Assembly (NCBI GenBank): GCA_905203015.1
Contig: CAJKUC010000002.1
Span: 1 to 64,000, forward strand
Length of the DNA stretch: 64,000 nucleotides
Source of the DNA: an uncultured Christensenella sp.
GTDB taxonomy: Bacteria; Bacillota; Clostridia; Christensenellales; Borkfalkiaceae
Reading direction: 5' to 3'
Shown: positions 53,549 to 63,335 of the stretch, one piece after another
Numbering within the stretch: the first letter of the stretch is position 1
How the letters are laid out: each line of letters opens with the position of its first letter
Made by a program: the position numbers and the translations under genes
The notes under the pieces: model-generated
The model's input: only the letters and a program-made list of their open reading frames with translations
Database searches by the model: none
What the model was told of the DNA's origin: nothing

Positions 53549-53810
53549 GCTTTTATACCTCCGATTTGTTTTGTCCCGCGCCTATCGGCCGATTCGCCGC
53601 GGGAGTAATTTACGATATTATCCGAATGCAGGGAAAAGAATCTGTTACGGTTTCGTTTTCCGTCGGCGGATTTTTCTTTCCGCCGCACGTCTTTCGTCGC
53701 CTTTCCTATTGTGTGAAACTTCCGCAATTTTCTTGCATAAACGGTAACAACAATTTCAAAGAAAATCCGTCAAAAATTGTTTTTATCGGGATTTTAAATG
53801 ATTTTTGTCT
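53549..53810 (-). promoter_or_regulatory. Long structured 5' leader of the opp operon
   Basis: About 255 nt separate the predicted start of transcription from oppA. On the minus strand it contains CGGCGGA/TCCGCCG and CCCGCG/CGCGGG hairpins. No known riboswitch was recognised and no short ORF with a good RBS was found. Regulation at this leader is possible. Confidence 0.4.
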
Positions 53811-53839
53811 ATTTTATTTATTTTACGCAAGTTTGTCAA
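53811..53839 (-). promoter_or_regulatory. opp operon promoter
   Basis: TTGACA (53834-53839), 17-nt spacer and TAAAAT (53811-53816) on the minus strand. Confidence 0.75.
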
Positions 53840-53985
53840 ATGTTTGAACTATGTTTTCCGAAATTTCACCGATAGGAATTTTTTATCAAATCGATTCGTT
53901 TTTTCGATTAAACAATTATACGGGATTCAATGAATCTCTTTTCCGCTCTGTTTTTAGAAACCTTGATTTCCGCTGTTTACCGCAT

Positions 53986-54025
53986 AAAAACGCGGTTGTT
54001 TCGCCCAAAAGACGAAGCAACCGCG
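53986..54025 (-). terminator. Terminator of the polysaccharide operon
   Basis: 53991-54003 and 54013-54025 form a 13-bp stem with one mismatch (CGCGGTTG/CAACCGCG core); on the minus strand TTTTT follows directly. It ends the operon after the EpsG-like gene. Confidence 0.85.
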
Positions 54026-54100
54026 CAATCTTTTTCATATTTACGTTTCATCGAATCGCCGGAAATCGATCAATTCCGCCGATACCGCGAAAATATCTTA

Positions 54101-55210
54101 TCAGAATTTATCCCCGAACAGAATGTTGCAATACGGCGTATAGCCGCTCTGTTTTAAAAGTTGGTTCAAAAGGATCACAAACGAAAGGCAGAATATGCCG
54201 TAAAATACCGCTTTATCCAGAAGAATCGCCTTTTCGCCGCGGACGTACGCGGAAGAGCGCAGAGGCAACGCCTCCCCTTCCCCGCAAAGCAACAGCGGCA
54301 GCAACAACACCAGCATAAAATGAACGGTATTCACCAACCGCCCCATCAGAAGTTCGTACGGCAGGCAGATATAAATGCAGATACCGATAAAATAGATATT
54401 GAACAGCATCACCGTAAACGGATTTTTCGGCTTTTTGGAAAGATACAGATAGGAAACCACGCCGAGAAATACCATACGGGATAAAAGCCCATTCGAGAGC
54501 AAAGATACGTCGTCGGAATAGCCGTTCGTCAGTCGGCTTAAAATCGACCAGATCGCCCCGATATGCGAAACGAAGTACATAAGCAGGCGTATCGCAAACG
54601 ACGACAACGCGATCCACGCCATTTCTTTTTCCGTTTTTAAAAGTTTTTTATTCCGGAATACGGCATACGCCGCCAACAGTGCCAGCGGAAACAACGCGGA
54701 AATATGGAACAAAGCGCCTGCCCCCAGCCCGATAAACGGCAGAACTTTTCTGCCCTTATGGTATTGATAAAACCAGAATACGGCAAGCACCATCACCATA
54801 TACTGACGATACGTGGAAATAGGATACACCACAAACAACGTCAGCATAAAAAATACGGTCAACGGAAAATTCGGACTGATTCTATACGCGCAGTAAAAAA
54901 ACAACAGTGAACAAAGAGATATAAAACATACGCGGAACGCGAGGTAACTTACGCCGAGTTTGTTGCATACGAGCATCAGGCACTTAAAGCCGATTTCGCC
55001 GTGTACCGCGTCGAACGTGGCTTTCGACGCTACCAGACGATACAGCGCGGCATAGCCCTGAATATCCGCCCCGTTCAGCGAAAAAGCATAAATCACGATA
55101 AACGACAACACGATCGCCGTCGTGATCATCTTTTTATCGCGGCGATAGAACGGCGCAACGCAAAGGCACGCTATCGGCAATAAAAAATATATCCATTCAA
55201 CGTCGTACAT
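54101..55210 (-). CDS. EpsG-like polysaccharide polymerase
   Basis: The 369-residue membrane protein has about ten helices and resembles the EpsG/Wzy group that joins oligosaccharide repeat units outside the membrane. The segment YPISTYRQYMVMVLAVFWFYQ and the later LFHISALFPLALLA are typical of the family. It is the last gene of the surface polysaccharide operon and stands before the terminator. The repeat unit polymerised is unknown. Confidence 0.8.
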   Translation of the reverse strand: MYDVEWIYFLLPIACLCVAPFYRRDKKMITTAIVLSFIVIYAFSLNGADIQGYAALYRLVASKATFDAVHGEIGFKCLMLVCNKLGVSYLAFRVCFISLCSLLFFYCAYRISPNFPLTVFFMLTLFVVYPISTYRQYMVMVLAVFWFYQYHKGRKVLPFIGLGAGALFHISALFPLALLAAYAVFRNKKLLKTEKEMAWIALSSFAIRLLMYFVSHIGAIWSILSRLTNGYSDDVSLLSNGLLSRMVFLGVVSYLYLSKKPKNPFTVMLFNIYFIGICIYICLPYELLMGRLVNTVHFMLVLLLPLLLCGEGEALPLRSSAYVRGEKAILLDKAVFYGIFCLSFVILLNQLLKQSGYTPYCNILFGDKF

Positions 55211-55315
55211 CCGCCGCCCTCCTTTTCGTCTGTTTTCCCTTTCACAAAATGTCCGCCGGGAAAAAACGTATTTTAATTATATCTTTCAAAAACAAATTTG
55301 TCAAGCCGATTCCCG

Positions 55316-56644
55316 TTATATTTCGATACGATCGCGGGAAGAGATCACGCGGCAGATCGCTTCCGATATTTTTTCGGGCACGGAATCGCAAGATTTTCCG
55401 TTTTCTATCGCCTTTACGAACGAAACGATTTCGTATCTGATCCCCTCGCCGTTCAGTTGATAAAAATACCGTTTGTTGTTTTCCGGGTGCTCGAAGCGGA
55501 TCTCGAAATAATCCGTTTTCCACCAGGGCGCGGGAACGTATACGTAGCCCTTTGTGCCGGCAACGATCAATTCGCCTTCCGCTTTCACGCCGTTGCCCAC
55601 TTTCACGGTAGCCACAGCGTTTTTATACACGAAATCGATTTTGGAAAAGTAATCGAACGTTTTCTTTTCGTCGGCAAAAGCGGAAACGATCATCTTTTTT
55701 TCGTATTCCACCCCCAGCAACTGAAAAACGGGCAACAGCGCGATCGGCCCCCAATCGCACATACTGTTCCATTTCCGCCCCAATGTTCCGGGCGTTTCGT
55801 CCCCCGTGTACCGAAGGCTGGTACACGTAGCGTCTACCGACATCACCTGCCCGATTTCCCCGCTTTCCACCAGCAGCAGCATACGGGCGTACGCCGTGGA
55901 ATACGCCGTTTTTATCCCGTCCGTCAAAATAAGATTTTTTTCTTTCGCCAAAGCGAATAATTCGGCGCATTCCGCTTCGCTCGTCGCGATCGGACTTTCG
56001 CAAAGGACGTGTTTTCCCCGCAGGATCGCCTCTTTCGCCTGCGCGTAATGCAACGATGGATGCGAAGCGATATACACGGCGTCGGAACGATCGAGAAGCG
56101 CCGAAAAATCGTCCGTTTTGAATTCGTTTACAAATTCCCGCGCGAGAAACTCTTTATCCTGCGAACAGATTCCCGCGATTTCGCAGCCGTTCACGTATTT
56201 GCTCTCCGCGATGAATTTCTTCGCCACGACGCTCTCGCCCGTCACGCCGATTTTCAGTTTACGGCTTTCGCTGCGGATGTCGCTGCTGGAAACGCCCTCC
56301 GTACGGGGAAGATACACCACCTTGCAATATGCGTTCAGATAATCGAATTTTCCTTCCCAATCCGATCCGACGGTGAAAACGTCGATCCCGTACTTGCGTA
56401 TATCGTCGATCTTCTGCCCGTCGTATTCCTCCACGATCACTTCGTCGGCAATCCCCGTTTTACGCACGGCTTCCATGCGATCGCTCAACGACTGCCGATT
56501 ATTGATTTTTCCGCGACTTTTATCGTAATCGTCGCTGGTTACGCCCACAATCAGATAATCACCCAGAGCCTTCGCTCTTTGCAACAATCTGATATGCCCG
56601 TAATGCAATACGTCGTACGTACCGTAAGTGATCACCTTTATCAT
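55316..56644 (-). CDS. Cytidylyltransferase fused to Gfo/Idh/MocA oxidoreductase
   Basis: Two enzymes are fused in 442 residues. Residues 1-130 form a TagD-like cytidylyltransferase with the motif YGTYDVLHYGHIRLLQRAK (HxGH near 15-18) and SSSDIRSE, which activate a polyol or alcohol phosphate with CTP. Residues about 135-442 form a Gfo/Idh/MocA dehydrogenase: a Rossmann strand LKIGVTGESVV and the EKP-like CESPIATSEAE. Together they could reduce a sugar or ketone phosphate and make a CDP-alditol-type donor for LicD. The exact substrate is unknown. The gene lies between the aminotransferase and EpsG genes. Confidence 0.88.
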   Translation of the reverse strand: MIKVITYGTYDVLHYGHIRLLQRAKALGDYLIVGVTSDDYDKSRGKINNRQSLSDRMEAVRKTGIADEVIVEEYDGQKIDDIRKYGIDVFTVGSDWEGKFDYLNAYCKVVYLPRTEGVSSSDIRSESRKLKIGVTGESVVAKKFIAESKYVNGCEIAGICSQDKEFLAREFVNEFKTDDFSALLDRSDAVYIASHPSLHYAQAKEAILRGKHVLCESPIATSEAECAELFALAKEKNLILTDGIKTAYSTAYARMLLLVESGEIGQVMSVDATCTSLRYTGDETPGTLGRKWNSMCDWGPIALLPVFQLLGVEYEKKMIVSAFADEKKTFDYFSKIDFVYKNAVATVKVGNGVKAEGELIVAGTKGYVYVPAPWWKTDYFEIRFEHPENNKRYFYQLNGEGIRYEIVSFVKAIENGKSCDSVPEKISEAICRVISSRDRIEI

Positions 56645-56696
56645 AAGGATTTTCTCCTTTTCCGCTTTCTTTCCGTATCTTTGCCGTTCTTTTTCT

Positions 56697-57770
56697 TTAT
56701 ATTATGCCGCGTTTTTTCAGATCTTCAAACGCCGAGATCAGCGTATCGTAATCCGCCGTAGTAAGGCAACCGATATGCCCCACGCGGAAAATTTTTTCTT
56801 TCAGATCCCCGCCGTTCGGGCACACCCAGATGCCGTATTCGTCTTTCAAAACGGTGAAAACGTCGTACGCCGAAGCCGTAAGCGGGTGCAGCGGCGTAAC
56901 GGCGTTCGACATCGATTCCGATACGATCTCGAAAGGAAAATCGTTGATTCTCTCACGGAAATATTCTGCCAGCGCCGCGATCTTTTTGATTTCGCCCGCA
57001 ACCCCGCCGTTATTTTTTATCTCGCGAAGGCGCGCGTTGATCTGTAACAGCGTACCCACGGCAGGCGTGAAAGGAGTCTGCCCGCGTTCGCCGTTTTGTA
57101 AGGCGAGTTTTAAATCGAGATACATACATTTCGGATCGTTCTTTTCCGTGCGAGCGATCGCTTTCGGAGAAAGCACGATCACGGAAACGCCTGGCGGGCA
57201 AGCCAACGCTTTCTGCGAGCCCGTAATCATCACGTCTACCCCGCTTTTTTCCATATTCAGCGGATCGGCAAGAAACGAACTGATCGCGTCTACGATAAGG
57301 AACATGCCGTTTTCTTTGCAGAAACGGCTGATCAGATCGAGATCGTAATGTACGCCCGTAGACGTTTCGTGAATGTTCACGAGAAAAGCCGTATAGCCTT
57401 TGTTATAAAACGGCACAAGCATTTTTTCTTTCAATGCCTGCCCTGCGGAAAGAGAGATTTCGTCGAAGGGAATTTCATGAATCTGCAACATTTCCGTAAA
57501 ACGATGCCCGAACGATCCGCCGTTCACCACCAGCGCTTTATCGTTCTTCGTGAGCGTGTTCATAATCGTCGCTTCCATCGCCGCCGTTCCCGAGCCCGTG
57601 AGAAACACCGTCCTTGCCCCTTTCGGCGCGCTTGTAAATTCAAGCATCAGTTTTTCGTTTTCAAACATTACGTCCGAAAATTCGGGCGTTCTGAAATAAG
57701 GGATCTGCTCCCCGCCGATACGTAACGTCTCTTCGCCCGACTGCACCGGGCCCACAGTAAAATTGATCAT
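56697..57770 (-). CDS. Class V aminotransferase (PhnW/alanine-glyoxylate type)
   Basis: The 357-residue PLP enzyme has the fold-type-I layout with FLTGSGTAAMEA near 55, DAISSFLADPL near 165 and the cofactor lysine in GSQKALACPPG. It resembles 2-aminoethylphosphonate or alanine-glyoxylate transaminases. It lies between LicD and the fused cytidylyltransferase, so it probably adds an amino group to the precursor of a CDP-activated substituent. No phosphonate-forming PEP mutase is in the window, so a phosphonate substrate is uncertain. Confidence 0.85.
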   Translation of the reverse strand: MINFTVGPVQSGEETLRIGGEQIPYFRTPEFSDVMFENEKLMLEFTSAPKGARTVFLTGSGTAAMEATIMNTLTKNDKALVVNGGSFGHRFTEMLQIHEIPFDEISLSAGQALKEKMLVPFYNKGYTAFLVNIHETSTGVHYDLDLISRFCKENGMFLIVDAISSFLADPLNMEKSGVDVMITGSQKALACPPGVSVIVLSPKAIARTEKNDPKCMYLDLKLALQNGERGQTPFTPAVGTLLQINARLREIKNNGGVAGEIKKIAALAEYFRERINDFPFEIVSESMSNAVTPLHPLTASAYDVFTVLKDEYGIWVCPNGGDLKEKIFRVGHIGCLTTADYDTLISAFEDLKKRGII

Positions 57771-57795
57771 ATTTTCACCTGTCTTTTTTGTTTTT

Positions 57796-58599
57796 TCATT
57801 CCTTTATATACACGGCATTGCCGTGATGCGTGATTCGTTCCGCTTCGGGCGGCGGCGTCATATAATCTCCGAAAAGATCGGTAAGTATTTCGTCGTATCC
57901 GCACGGCACCCAGAATTCACCCGATTCAAAAGGCACTTTTATCTTTCCGCCGAAAACGCGTATATCGTGCCTGTTTTCCAAAGCGTCGTAGCCCGTCATA
58001 CACCCCGCGCGATCGCTTTTTATCCCGTCGTACTTTTTCGCCAGCGCGTTGAATCGCGCAATCAGTTTTTTCGTGGAAAACATACCGCCGATCATTGCGC
58101 CGATACGATGCCTGAACGATTTATCTTCTTTCGGCAAGCCGCGGGAAAACATAATCAGCAATTCGAGTTTTTTCCGTTTTCCGCAATTTTTATAAAACTC
58201 TTTTTCTTCGCCTTTCGGAGGCTGCGTATCGATCGGAAAAATATCGATGTCGATCCCGAGCGGTTCTCTTTTGCGGTAATCGATCAGAGATTCTTTTTTC
58301 ACCGTACGATCGTCGTACACTTTCGTGAAATAATACAACGGATCTTTATCGTAAGGCGTTGCCAATTTCAGATGTTCCGATTTTCCTGGGAAAATCTCCA
58401 GAAACCGTTCGTAATCAGCACGCGGCATCATTACGTCCACGTCGTCGTCCCACGGGATAAAACCTTTATGACGAATTGCGCCGAGCAATGTGCCGTAGGC
58501 AAGATAATACGTAAGATTGTTTTCGTCGCAAAAATCGGCAAATGCCGATAAAATTTCAAACGCGATCTTTTTATGCTCTTCTATCCCCAGTTCTCTCAT
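57796..58599 (-). CDS. LicD-family phosphotransferase
   Basis: The 267-residue protein carries the LicD hallmark YGTLLGAIRHKGFIPWDDDVDV (quoted part: LLGAIRHKGFIPWDDDVDV) near 35-56. LicD proteins move a phospho-alcohol such as phosphocholine or ribitol/glycerol phosphate from a CDP-donor to a glycan. It overlaps the flippase start by 4 nt. The neighbouring cytidylyltransferase-oxidoreductase and aminotransferase are the likely suppliers of its donor. A second LicD gene is at 62545. Confidence 0.93.
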   Translation of the reverse strand: MRELGIEEHKKIAFEILSAFADFCDENNLTYYLAYGTLLGAIRHKGFIPWDDDVDVMMPRADYERFLEIFPGKSEHLKLATPYDKDPLYYFTKVYDDRTVKKESLIDYRKREPLGIDIDIFPIDTQPPKGEEKEFYKNCGKRKKLELLIMFSRGLPKEDKSFRHRIGAMIGGMFSTKKLIARFNALAKKYDGIKSDRAGCMTGYDALENRHDIRVFGGKIKVPFESGEFWVPCGYDEILTDLFGDYMTPPPEAERITHHGNAVYIKE

Positions 58600-59951
58600 T
58601 TTTCCTCTTCTCCGCCCGCGTTTTCTTCTTCGTTCGCGGCATCGTTTTTCTGCGATCTTCTCAGCAGCACTTCTTTAAACGCCGCCACGCAATTTTTCGG
58701 GTTTAACGCCTTCCATTGCAGATAAACGTTCCGTCTTGTGGGTTTGAATACGGCAAACACCGCCACCGTACTGAAAAACTGCGTAATCACCGTGGCGATT
58801 GCCGCGCCGTTTGCCTGCATCGACGGAATCAGCAATGCGTTCAGCCCGATATTGAGAAGCGCTCCGATCAGATTTACGGGCACAAGATATTTCTGCTTGC
58901 CTTCCGCAAGGATCCAGATCGCCCCCGCCCCGCCGAGATACGAAAACGTGCTGTACCACACGATGATCCGCAAAACGGATACCGACGGAACGTATTCCGC
59001 GCCGTATAAAATTTTCACGATCAGAGGCGCAGCCGCCGTAAACACGGCGCTTTGCAACAGACAAAGATAAATCACTATGCTGTAAAGGCATATCAGGCTC
59101 TGTTCGTATTCCTTTTCGTTTTCTTTCTTTTTTTCGTAGACGAAAGGACGCAGCGATTCGATGATCGCGCCGAAAATAAAACTCGTCATGCCCGCGCACA
59201 TGGCGGCGGCGGCGTAATAGCCCGTAGCGTCGTCGCCTACCATCAGTTTCAGCATCACCCGATCCGTCTGCGTGAAGAACACGATCATGAGATTCGCAAC
59301 GATATAGTATTTGCTTTTTGCAAGCAATTTTTTTATCCGAGCAAAAGAAAACGTCAGTTTATGCCTGCCCTTTTTCGCATAGGCAACACGCAGCAGAACG
59401 GCAACGATAAAATAATCCAGCGTCTGTGCCAGAGCGAACCAATAAATGCTCTTTTGCAGAATCAGCAGCACGATTTTATACGCGGACACGGAAATATACG
59501 CGATCAGCATAATCACCGACGTATATTTCGATTGCAACTTCGCCTGAAAGTAATATTGCAGTATTTCCACGCTCTGAAAAACCAGCAACAGGCTGTACAG
59601 GGCGCATACGATCAGCGTTTCCCTTTCCCCCGCGTTGGCGATCAGCACGAATAAAATCACGCCGCCGATCGTGCACAGAGAAGAAACGAACGTCATCACA
59701 AGCGACGTTCCCAGAATTTCGCCTTCCTTTTCGGGATCATTCACGATTTCCTGCACCAACGTGGAATTCAATCCGAGTTGCATGATCGGCACGGCAAAAG
59801 CCACAAGCGAAGCGGCATAGTTAATCAATCCGTACCCCGAAGGGCCGAAATATCTCGCCGTGAGCATATTGACGATTAAAGTCAACAGCGCCTGCACTAT
59901 TTTACAGCCGATGATCCACCCGGCGTTTTTCAATACTTTCTTGCCTTCCAT
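58596..59951 (-). CDS. Polysaccharide flippase (Wzx/MATE-like)
   Basis: The 451-residue membrane protein has about 12-14 helices and the N-terminal pattern KKVLKNAGWIIGCKIVQALL. It belongs to the oligosaccharide flippase group that moves lipid-linked repeat units across the membrane. A charged 25-residue C-terminal tail follows. It starts right before the LicD gene and 0 nt after the glycosyltransferase stop. The cargo is the repeat unit made by this operon. Confidence 0.9.
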   Translation of the reverse strand: MEGKKVLKNAGWIIGCKIVQALLTLIVNMLTARYFGPSGYGLINYAASLVAFAVPIMQLGLNSTLVQEIVNDPEKEGEILGTSLVMTFVSSLCTIGGVILFVLIANAGERETLIVCALYSLLLVFQSVEILQYYFQAKLQSKYTSVIMLIAYISVSAYKIVLLILQKSIYWFALAQTLDYFIVAVLLRVAYAKKGRHKLTFSFARIKKLLAKSKYYIVANLMIVFFTQTDRVMLKLMVGDDATGYYAAAAMCAGMTSFIFGAIIESLRPFVYEKKKENEKEYEQSLICLYSIVIYLCLLQSAVFTAAAPLIVKILYGAEYVPSVSVLRIIVWYSTFSYLGGAGAIWILAEGKQKYLVPVNLIGALLNIGLNALLIPSMQANGAAIATVITQFFSTVAVFAVFKPTRRNVYLQWKALNPKNCVAAFKEVLLRRSQKNDAANEEENAGGEEEK

Positions 59952-61154
59952 TTACCGCTTATATAATTCCGGATATTCTTTGAATCGTACGTTTTCGTCG
60001 AATTCTTTCGCCCATGTTATGCAATCTTCCTTTGAAAAAGGCTTCGTTTCGCAGATTCTTTCGATTTCTTTTTGCAACGCGTCGATATCGTTATAGCCCG
60101 TAACGCTTCCCGTCTTTTCGCTGATACATTCGGGGCTGCCGCCCGTTCTGAACGTAACCGCCGGCGTACCGCAGGCAATCGCCTCCATATTCACCGTAGG
60201 ATAATTTTCTTCCCGCGTAGGGTTCACGAACAGATCCGCCGCCGAGTAGATCTCCGCAAGTTCCGCCTGATTCTGCGTGCGGTGAATCGAAATAATTTCT
60301 TTCGGTAATTGCTTATCCACGGCGTCGTTCGTGCCCACCAGCACGATTTTATATTTTTCTTTATCCAGGCGGCGCGCCAGTTCGGCAAACACGTCGAGCC
60401 CTTTTCTCGATCCCCAGTCGAAAGCAACGCCCAGCAACAGAAATTGATTCTCGCGTATTTTAAATCTTTCCCTGAAATCGCTTTCCGTCGGGCGGAACAC
60501 GTTCAGATTGATTCCGTTATGAATCACTTCTATCGGGTAATCTTTCAGAAACGATTGTTTCACGAGATCGGCAAGCCACTGCGACGGCGTTACGATCGTA
60601 AGATTTTTCACGCCCGTAAAAACACGTTTTTTCTTTTCGTAATTCCGCGCGGATTTATCGGAAAACGCTTTCGGATAATCGCGCGTGCGTATGCAATTTC
60701 CACAGCCCGTTTTCCATTTATCGCAGAACGGATCGTCGAAATACGAGCAATGCCCCGTAAACGCCCAGCAATCGTGCAACGTCCATACCACTTTCCCCGT
60801 ATACGACGTTTTCAGATAACGGAAAAGCATTTCGACGTTTAAATAATAGCCGTGAATATTATGCAGGTGTATCACGTCGGGCCGCCAATTTTCAATAAGA
60901 TGTAGCAGACGTTTCGTTGCGGCTTTCGCGTTAAACCCCTCGTTATCGAACACACGTGCCTTAATGCCGTTCAGGCGTACTTCCCCGTCGGTATCGATTT
61001 TCACGGCGCGTTCCGCATATTTTTCCGCCGCCGCGCCGCGCCCGTAAGCGATCAGCGTTTTATCGCCGTTCTTTTCCGCGATCTCCGCCAGAGCGCCGCA
61101 TATTTTCCCCGTGCTGCCCTTTCCGCAGACGGAATTCACTAATAATATTTTCAT
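59952..61154 (-). CDS. Glycosyltransferase family 4
   Basis: This 400-residue enzyme transfers a sugar from a nucleotide-sugar to the growing repeat unit in the cytoplasm. It shows the N-terminal SVCGKGSTGKICGALAEIA, IHLHNIHGYYLN near 95 and the GT4 donor block EENYPTVNMEAIACGTPAVT with the paired glutamates. The donor and acceptor cannot be assigned. It is 22 nt from the neighbouring glycosyltransferase gene. Confidence 0.9.
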   Translation of the reverse strand: MKILLVNSVCGKGSTGKICGALAEIAEKNGDKTLIAYGRGAAAEKYAERAVKIDTDGEVRLNGIKARVFDNEGFNAKAATKRLLHLIENWRPDVIHLHNIHGYYLNVEMLFRYLKTSYTGKVVWTLHDCWAFTGHCSYFDDPFCDKWKTGCGNCIRTRDYPKAFSDKSARNYEKKKRVFTGVKNLTIVTPSQWLADLVKQSFLKDYPIEVIHNGINLNVFRPTESDFRERFKIRENQFLLLGVAFDWGSRKGLDVFAELARRLDKEKYKIVLVGTNDAVDKQLPKEIISIHRTQNQAELAEIYSAADLFVNPTREENYPTVNMEAIACGTPAVTFRTGGSPECISEKTGSVTGYNDIDALQKEIERICETKPFSKEDCITWAKEFDENVRFKEYPELYKR

Positions 61155-61176
61155 TGTTTTCTCCGTCTTTCGCGGC

Positions 61177-62481
61177 TTAATCTCTCTGTGTATTTTTTAC
61201 GTTTCCTTCTTTTGTCGTCGGCGATTCTTCCTTCGCGAAAGGCGATTTTTCGCCCGACGGGCAAGAAGAAGCGAAGCGGATAATTTTTTCCGCCCCCTCT
61301 TCCGCCGAGAAATATTTTTTAAGGCACGCGATCGCGTTTATACGCATTTCTTCCGTGTTTTCGCGGCAGATTTCGTCCGCCGCCGCGGCGAAAGACGAAA
61401 CGTCGTCGCTTTCGCATTTCCAGCCGTACCCCCCGCGTACGGCGTCGTCGCCCGCGTCGGTGTTTTTATCCGTGCAGCAGAGCACGGGCAAGCCGTTCGA
61501 TAAATACGAAAGCAGGCGCGAGGGATAATTCGGAATGGTGAAACGGTGATCGAGGAAAATCAGCCCCACATCGCACGCGGAACACAATCTTTCGTATTCC
61601 GGCCCGGGTAAACCGCCGATCAGAAGCATATCCGACGGGCGTTCCTCTTCAAAAAAGCGTTCCAGTTTGCCGTATTCGTTGCCGTTGCCGCAGATCACGA
61701 AAAATCTGTCGGTTTTATTTTCTTCCTCTTTCAGGCAATTCACGACATATTCCACGTTCTGCGGCTTTCCGAGATTGCCGCCGTAAATAAACACCCGTTT
61801 GTCTTCGGGGATCTTATATTCCGCGCGGATTTTCGCCCGATCTTCCGCCGAAAGAATTTTCCGTTCGTCAAGCCCGTCGGTATCCACGCTGTTCGGATTG
61901 ATTTCGATTTTTTCGGGATCGATCCAAGGATTATGCCGCAGAAGATATTCCGCGTTTTTCGCGCTCATGCAGCCGATTTTATCGGAAACGGCGTAATATT
62001 TTTTCTCCACGCGGCGAAAATGCCGATAGATAAGGCCTTTCAACCCGCCCGTCGTAAGTATGCCGAGATCCACGGCGTTTTGCGGGAAAATATCTTTTAA
62101 CAGCAGATACGTTTTCGCACCGTCGCGTTTTTTCGCATATTTAATCGCTTTTAAAAGCGTGATCGGAGGCGAAGAATACAGCACAAGATCGAATTTCACG
62201 TTTTTGAAATAACGCTTTATCGCACGCTTGTATCTTCCGCCGAGGCGCAACGTGTTCAGTCCCTTTTTAATAAGCCCGACCTTTCCCGTCACCGCCCCCG
62301 TATCTATTTTCACGATCTTTCCGCCGAGGCTTTCGGTTTCGGCGGTTTTTTCGCCTGTTTTCTTCGGAAGAATCGTATACACGGCATGCCCCTTCTGCGC
62401 GATTTTTCGCATCAGCGAGGCATAAATACCGTGTTCTTCATAACTTCCGAAAGCGGAAAGCGATAAAAAAAGTATGTTCAT
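61177..62481 (-). CDS. Glycosyltransferase family 4 (WbuB-like)
   Basis: The 434-residue enzyme begins MNILFLSLSAFGSYEEHGIY. The C-terminal donor domain contains FIYGGNLGKPQNVEYVVNCL and PNYPSRLLSYLSNGLPVLC, the GT4 layout of WbuB-like enzymes of O-antigen and capsule loci. A polar C-terminal tail is present. It lies between LicD (62545) and the other glycosyltransferase. Confidence 0.9.
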   Translation of the reverse strand: MNILFLSLSAFGSYEEHGIYASLMRKIAQKGHAVYTILPKKTGEKTAETESLGGKIVKIDTGAVTGKVGLIKKGLNTLRLGGRYKRAIKRYFKNVKFDLVLYSSPPITLLKAIKYAKKRDGAKTYLLLKDIFPQNAVDLGILTTGGLKGLIYRHFRRVEKKYYAVSDKIGCMSAKNAEYLLRHNPWIDPEKIEINPNSVDTDGLDERKILSAEDRAKIRAEYKIPEDKRVFIYGGNLGKPQNVEYVVNCLKEEENKTDRFFVICGNGNEYGKLERFFEEERPSDMLLIGGLPGPEYERLCSACDVGLIFLDHRFTIPNYPSRLLSYLSNGLPVLCCTDKNTDAGDDAVRGGYGWKCESDDVSSFAAAADEICRENTEEMRINAIACLKKYFSAEEGAEKIIRFASSCPSGEKSPFAKEESPTTKEGNVKNTQRD

Positions 62482-62544
62482 AAATCTTCTCCGATTGAAG
62501 TGCGCCGCTTTGCAAAAAGGCGGAACGCAACAGATGAATATCGG

Positions 62545-63261
62545 TTATACGCCGTGCATTGGCACCCGTTCGCTTTCGGGCGGAGGCGTCATATAATCTC
62601 CGTATTGCAGAGTAAGATAATCGTCGTAGCCCGTCATACAATAAAATTCGGTATCTTCAAACGGCATAAGCACGACGTGCTCCGTAGCGCTTTTCGGATA
62701 ATTCACCGTAAGCAGTTTATACAAATCGTTGTAAGCGCATACGTAATCCGACGGCGCGTTGTTTCCCGAGGCGGATATTTTACAATAACGCCTGTATTTG
62801 AAATCATCTGTAAAAAACAAGCCGAGAAAACGCGAACCGAGAATTAAAATTTTTCCGCCGAAGCCGTATTTTTTCAGATCGGGCTTTTTCTTCATCATGC
62901 CCTGCAATAATTTCAGGCGGAACACTTTATATTTTCTTTTAAAAGAATTTTTCGGCACGTTATCGAAAATAAATACGTCTATACTGAAACGCCCGTCGCC
63001 GCGTCTGATCCGCGGCACCCAGATTTCCCGTTCGATTCTGTACCCCTCGAATTTCGGAAAAGCGGCGCGGAACTTTTCGTAATTCTCCCGCGACATCACG
63101 ATATCCATATCGTCGTCCCACGGGATAAAACCTTTATGCCGCACCGCTCCGAGCAGCGAGCCGCCCGCGAGGGAATATTCTATGCCTTCCGCCACGCAGA
63201 ATTTATGTACGTCTTTCATCATGGAAAGCAATTCGTTATGTACGTTTGTAAGATCTTCCAT
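62545..63261 (-). CDS. Second LicD-family phosphotransferase
   Basis: The 238-residue protein has the LicD motif GGSLLGAVRHKGFIPWDDDM near 31-50. It is shorter than the other LicD of the operon and diverged over its second half, so the two may use different donors or acceptors. Two LicD proteins in one operon suggest two phospho-substituents on the repeat unit. Confidence 0.92.
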   Translation of the reverse strand: MEDLTNVHNELLSMMKDVHKFCVAEGIEYSLAGGSLLGAVRHKGFIPWDDDMDIVMSRENYEKFRAAFPKFEGYRIEREIWVPRIRRGDGRFSIDVFIFDNVPKNSFKRKYKVFRLKLLQGMMKKKPDLKKYGFGGKILILGSRFLGLFFTDDFKYRRYCKISASGNNAPSDYVCAYNDLYKLLTVNYPKSATEHVVLMPFEDTEFYCMTGYDDYLTLQYGDYMTPPPESERVPMHGV

Positions 63262-63335
63262 CAGTTTCTTTCTCCGATCGTTTTCGGTTTTTTCGGCTTA
63301 TGTTTCCGGCAAGCGCATGTGCAAAACACCGTCTT

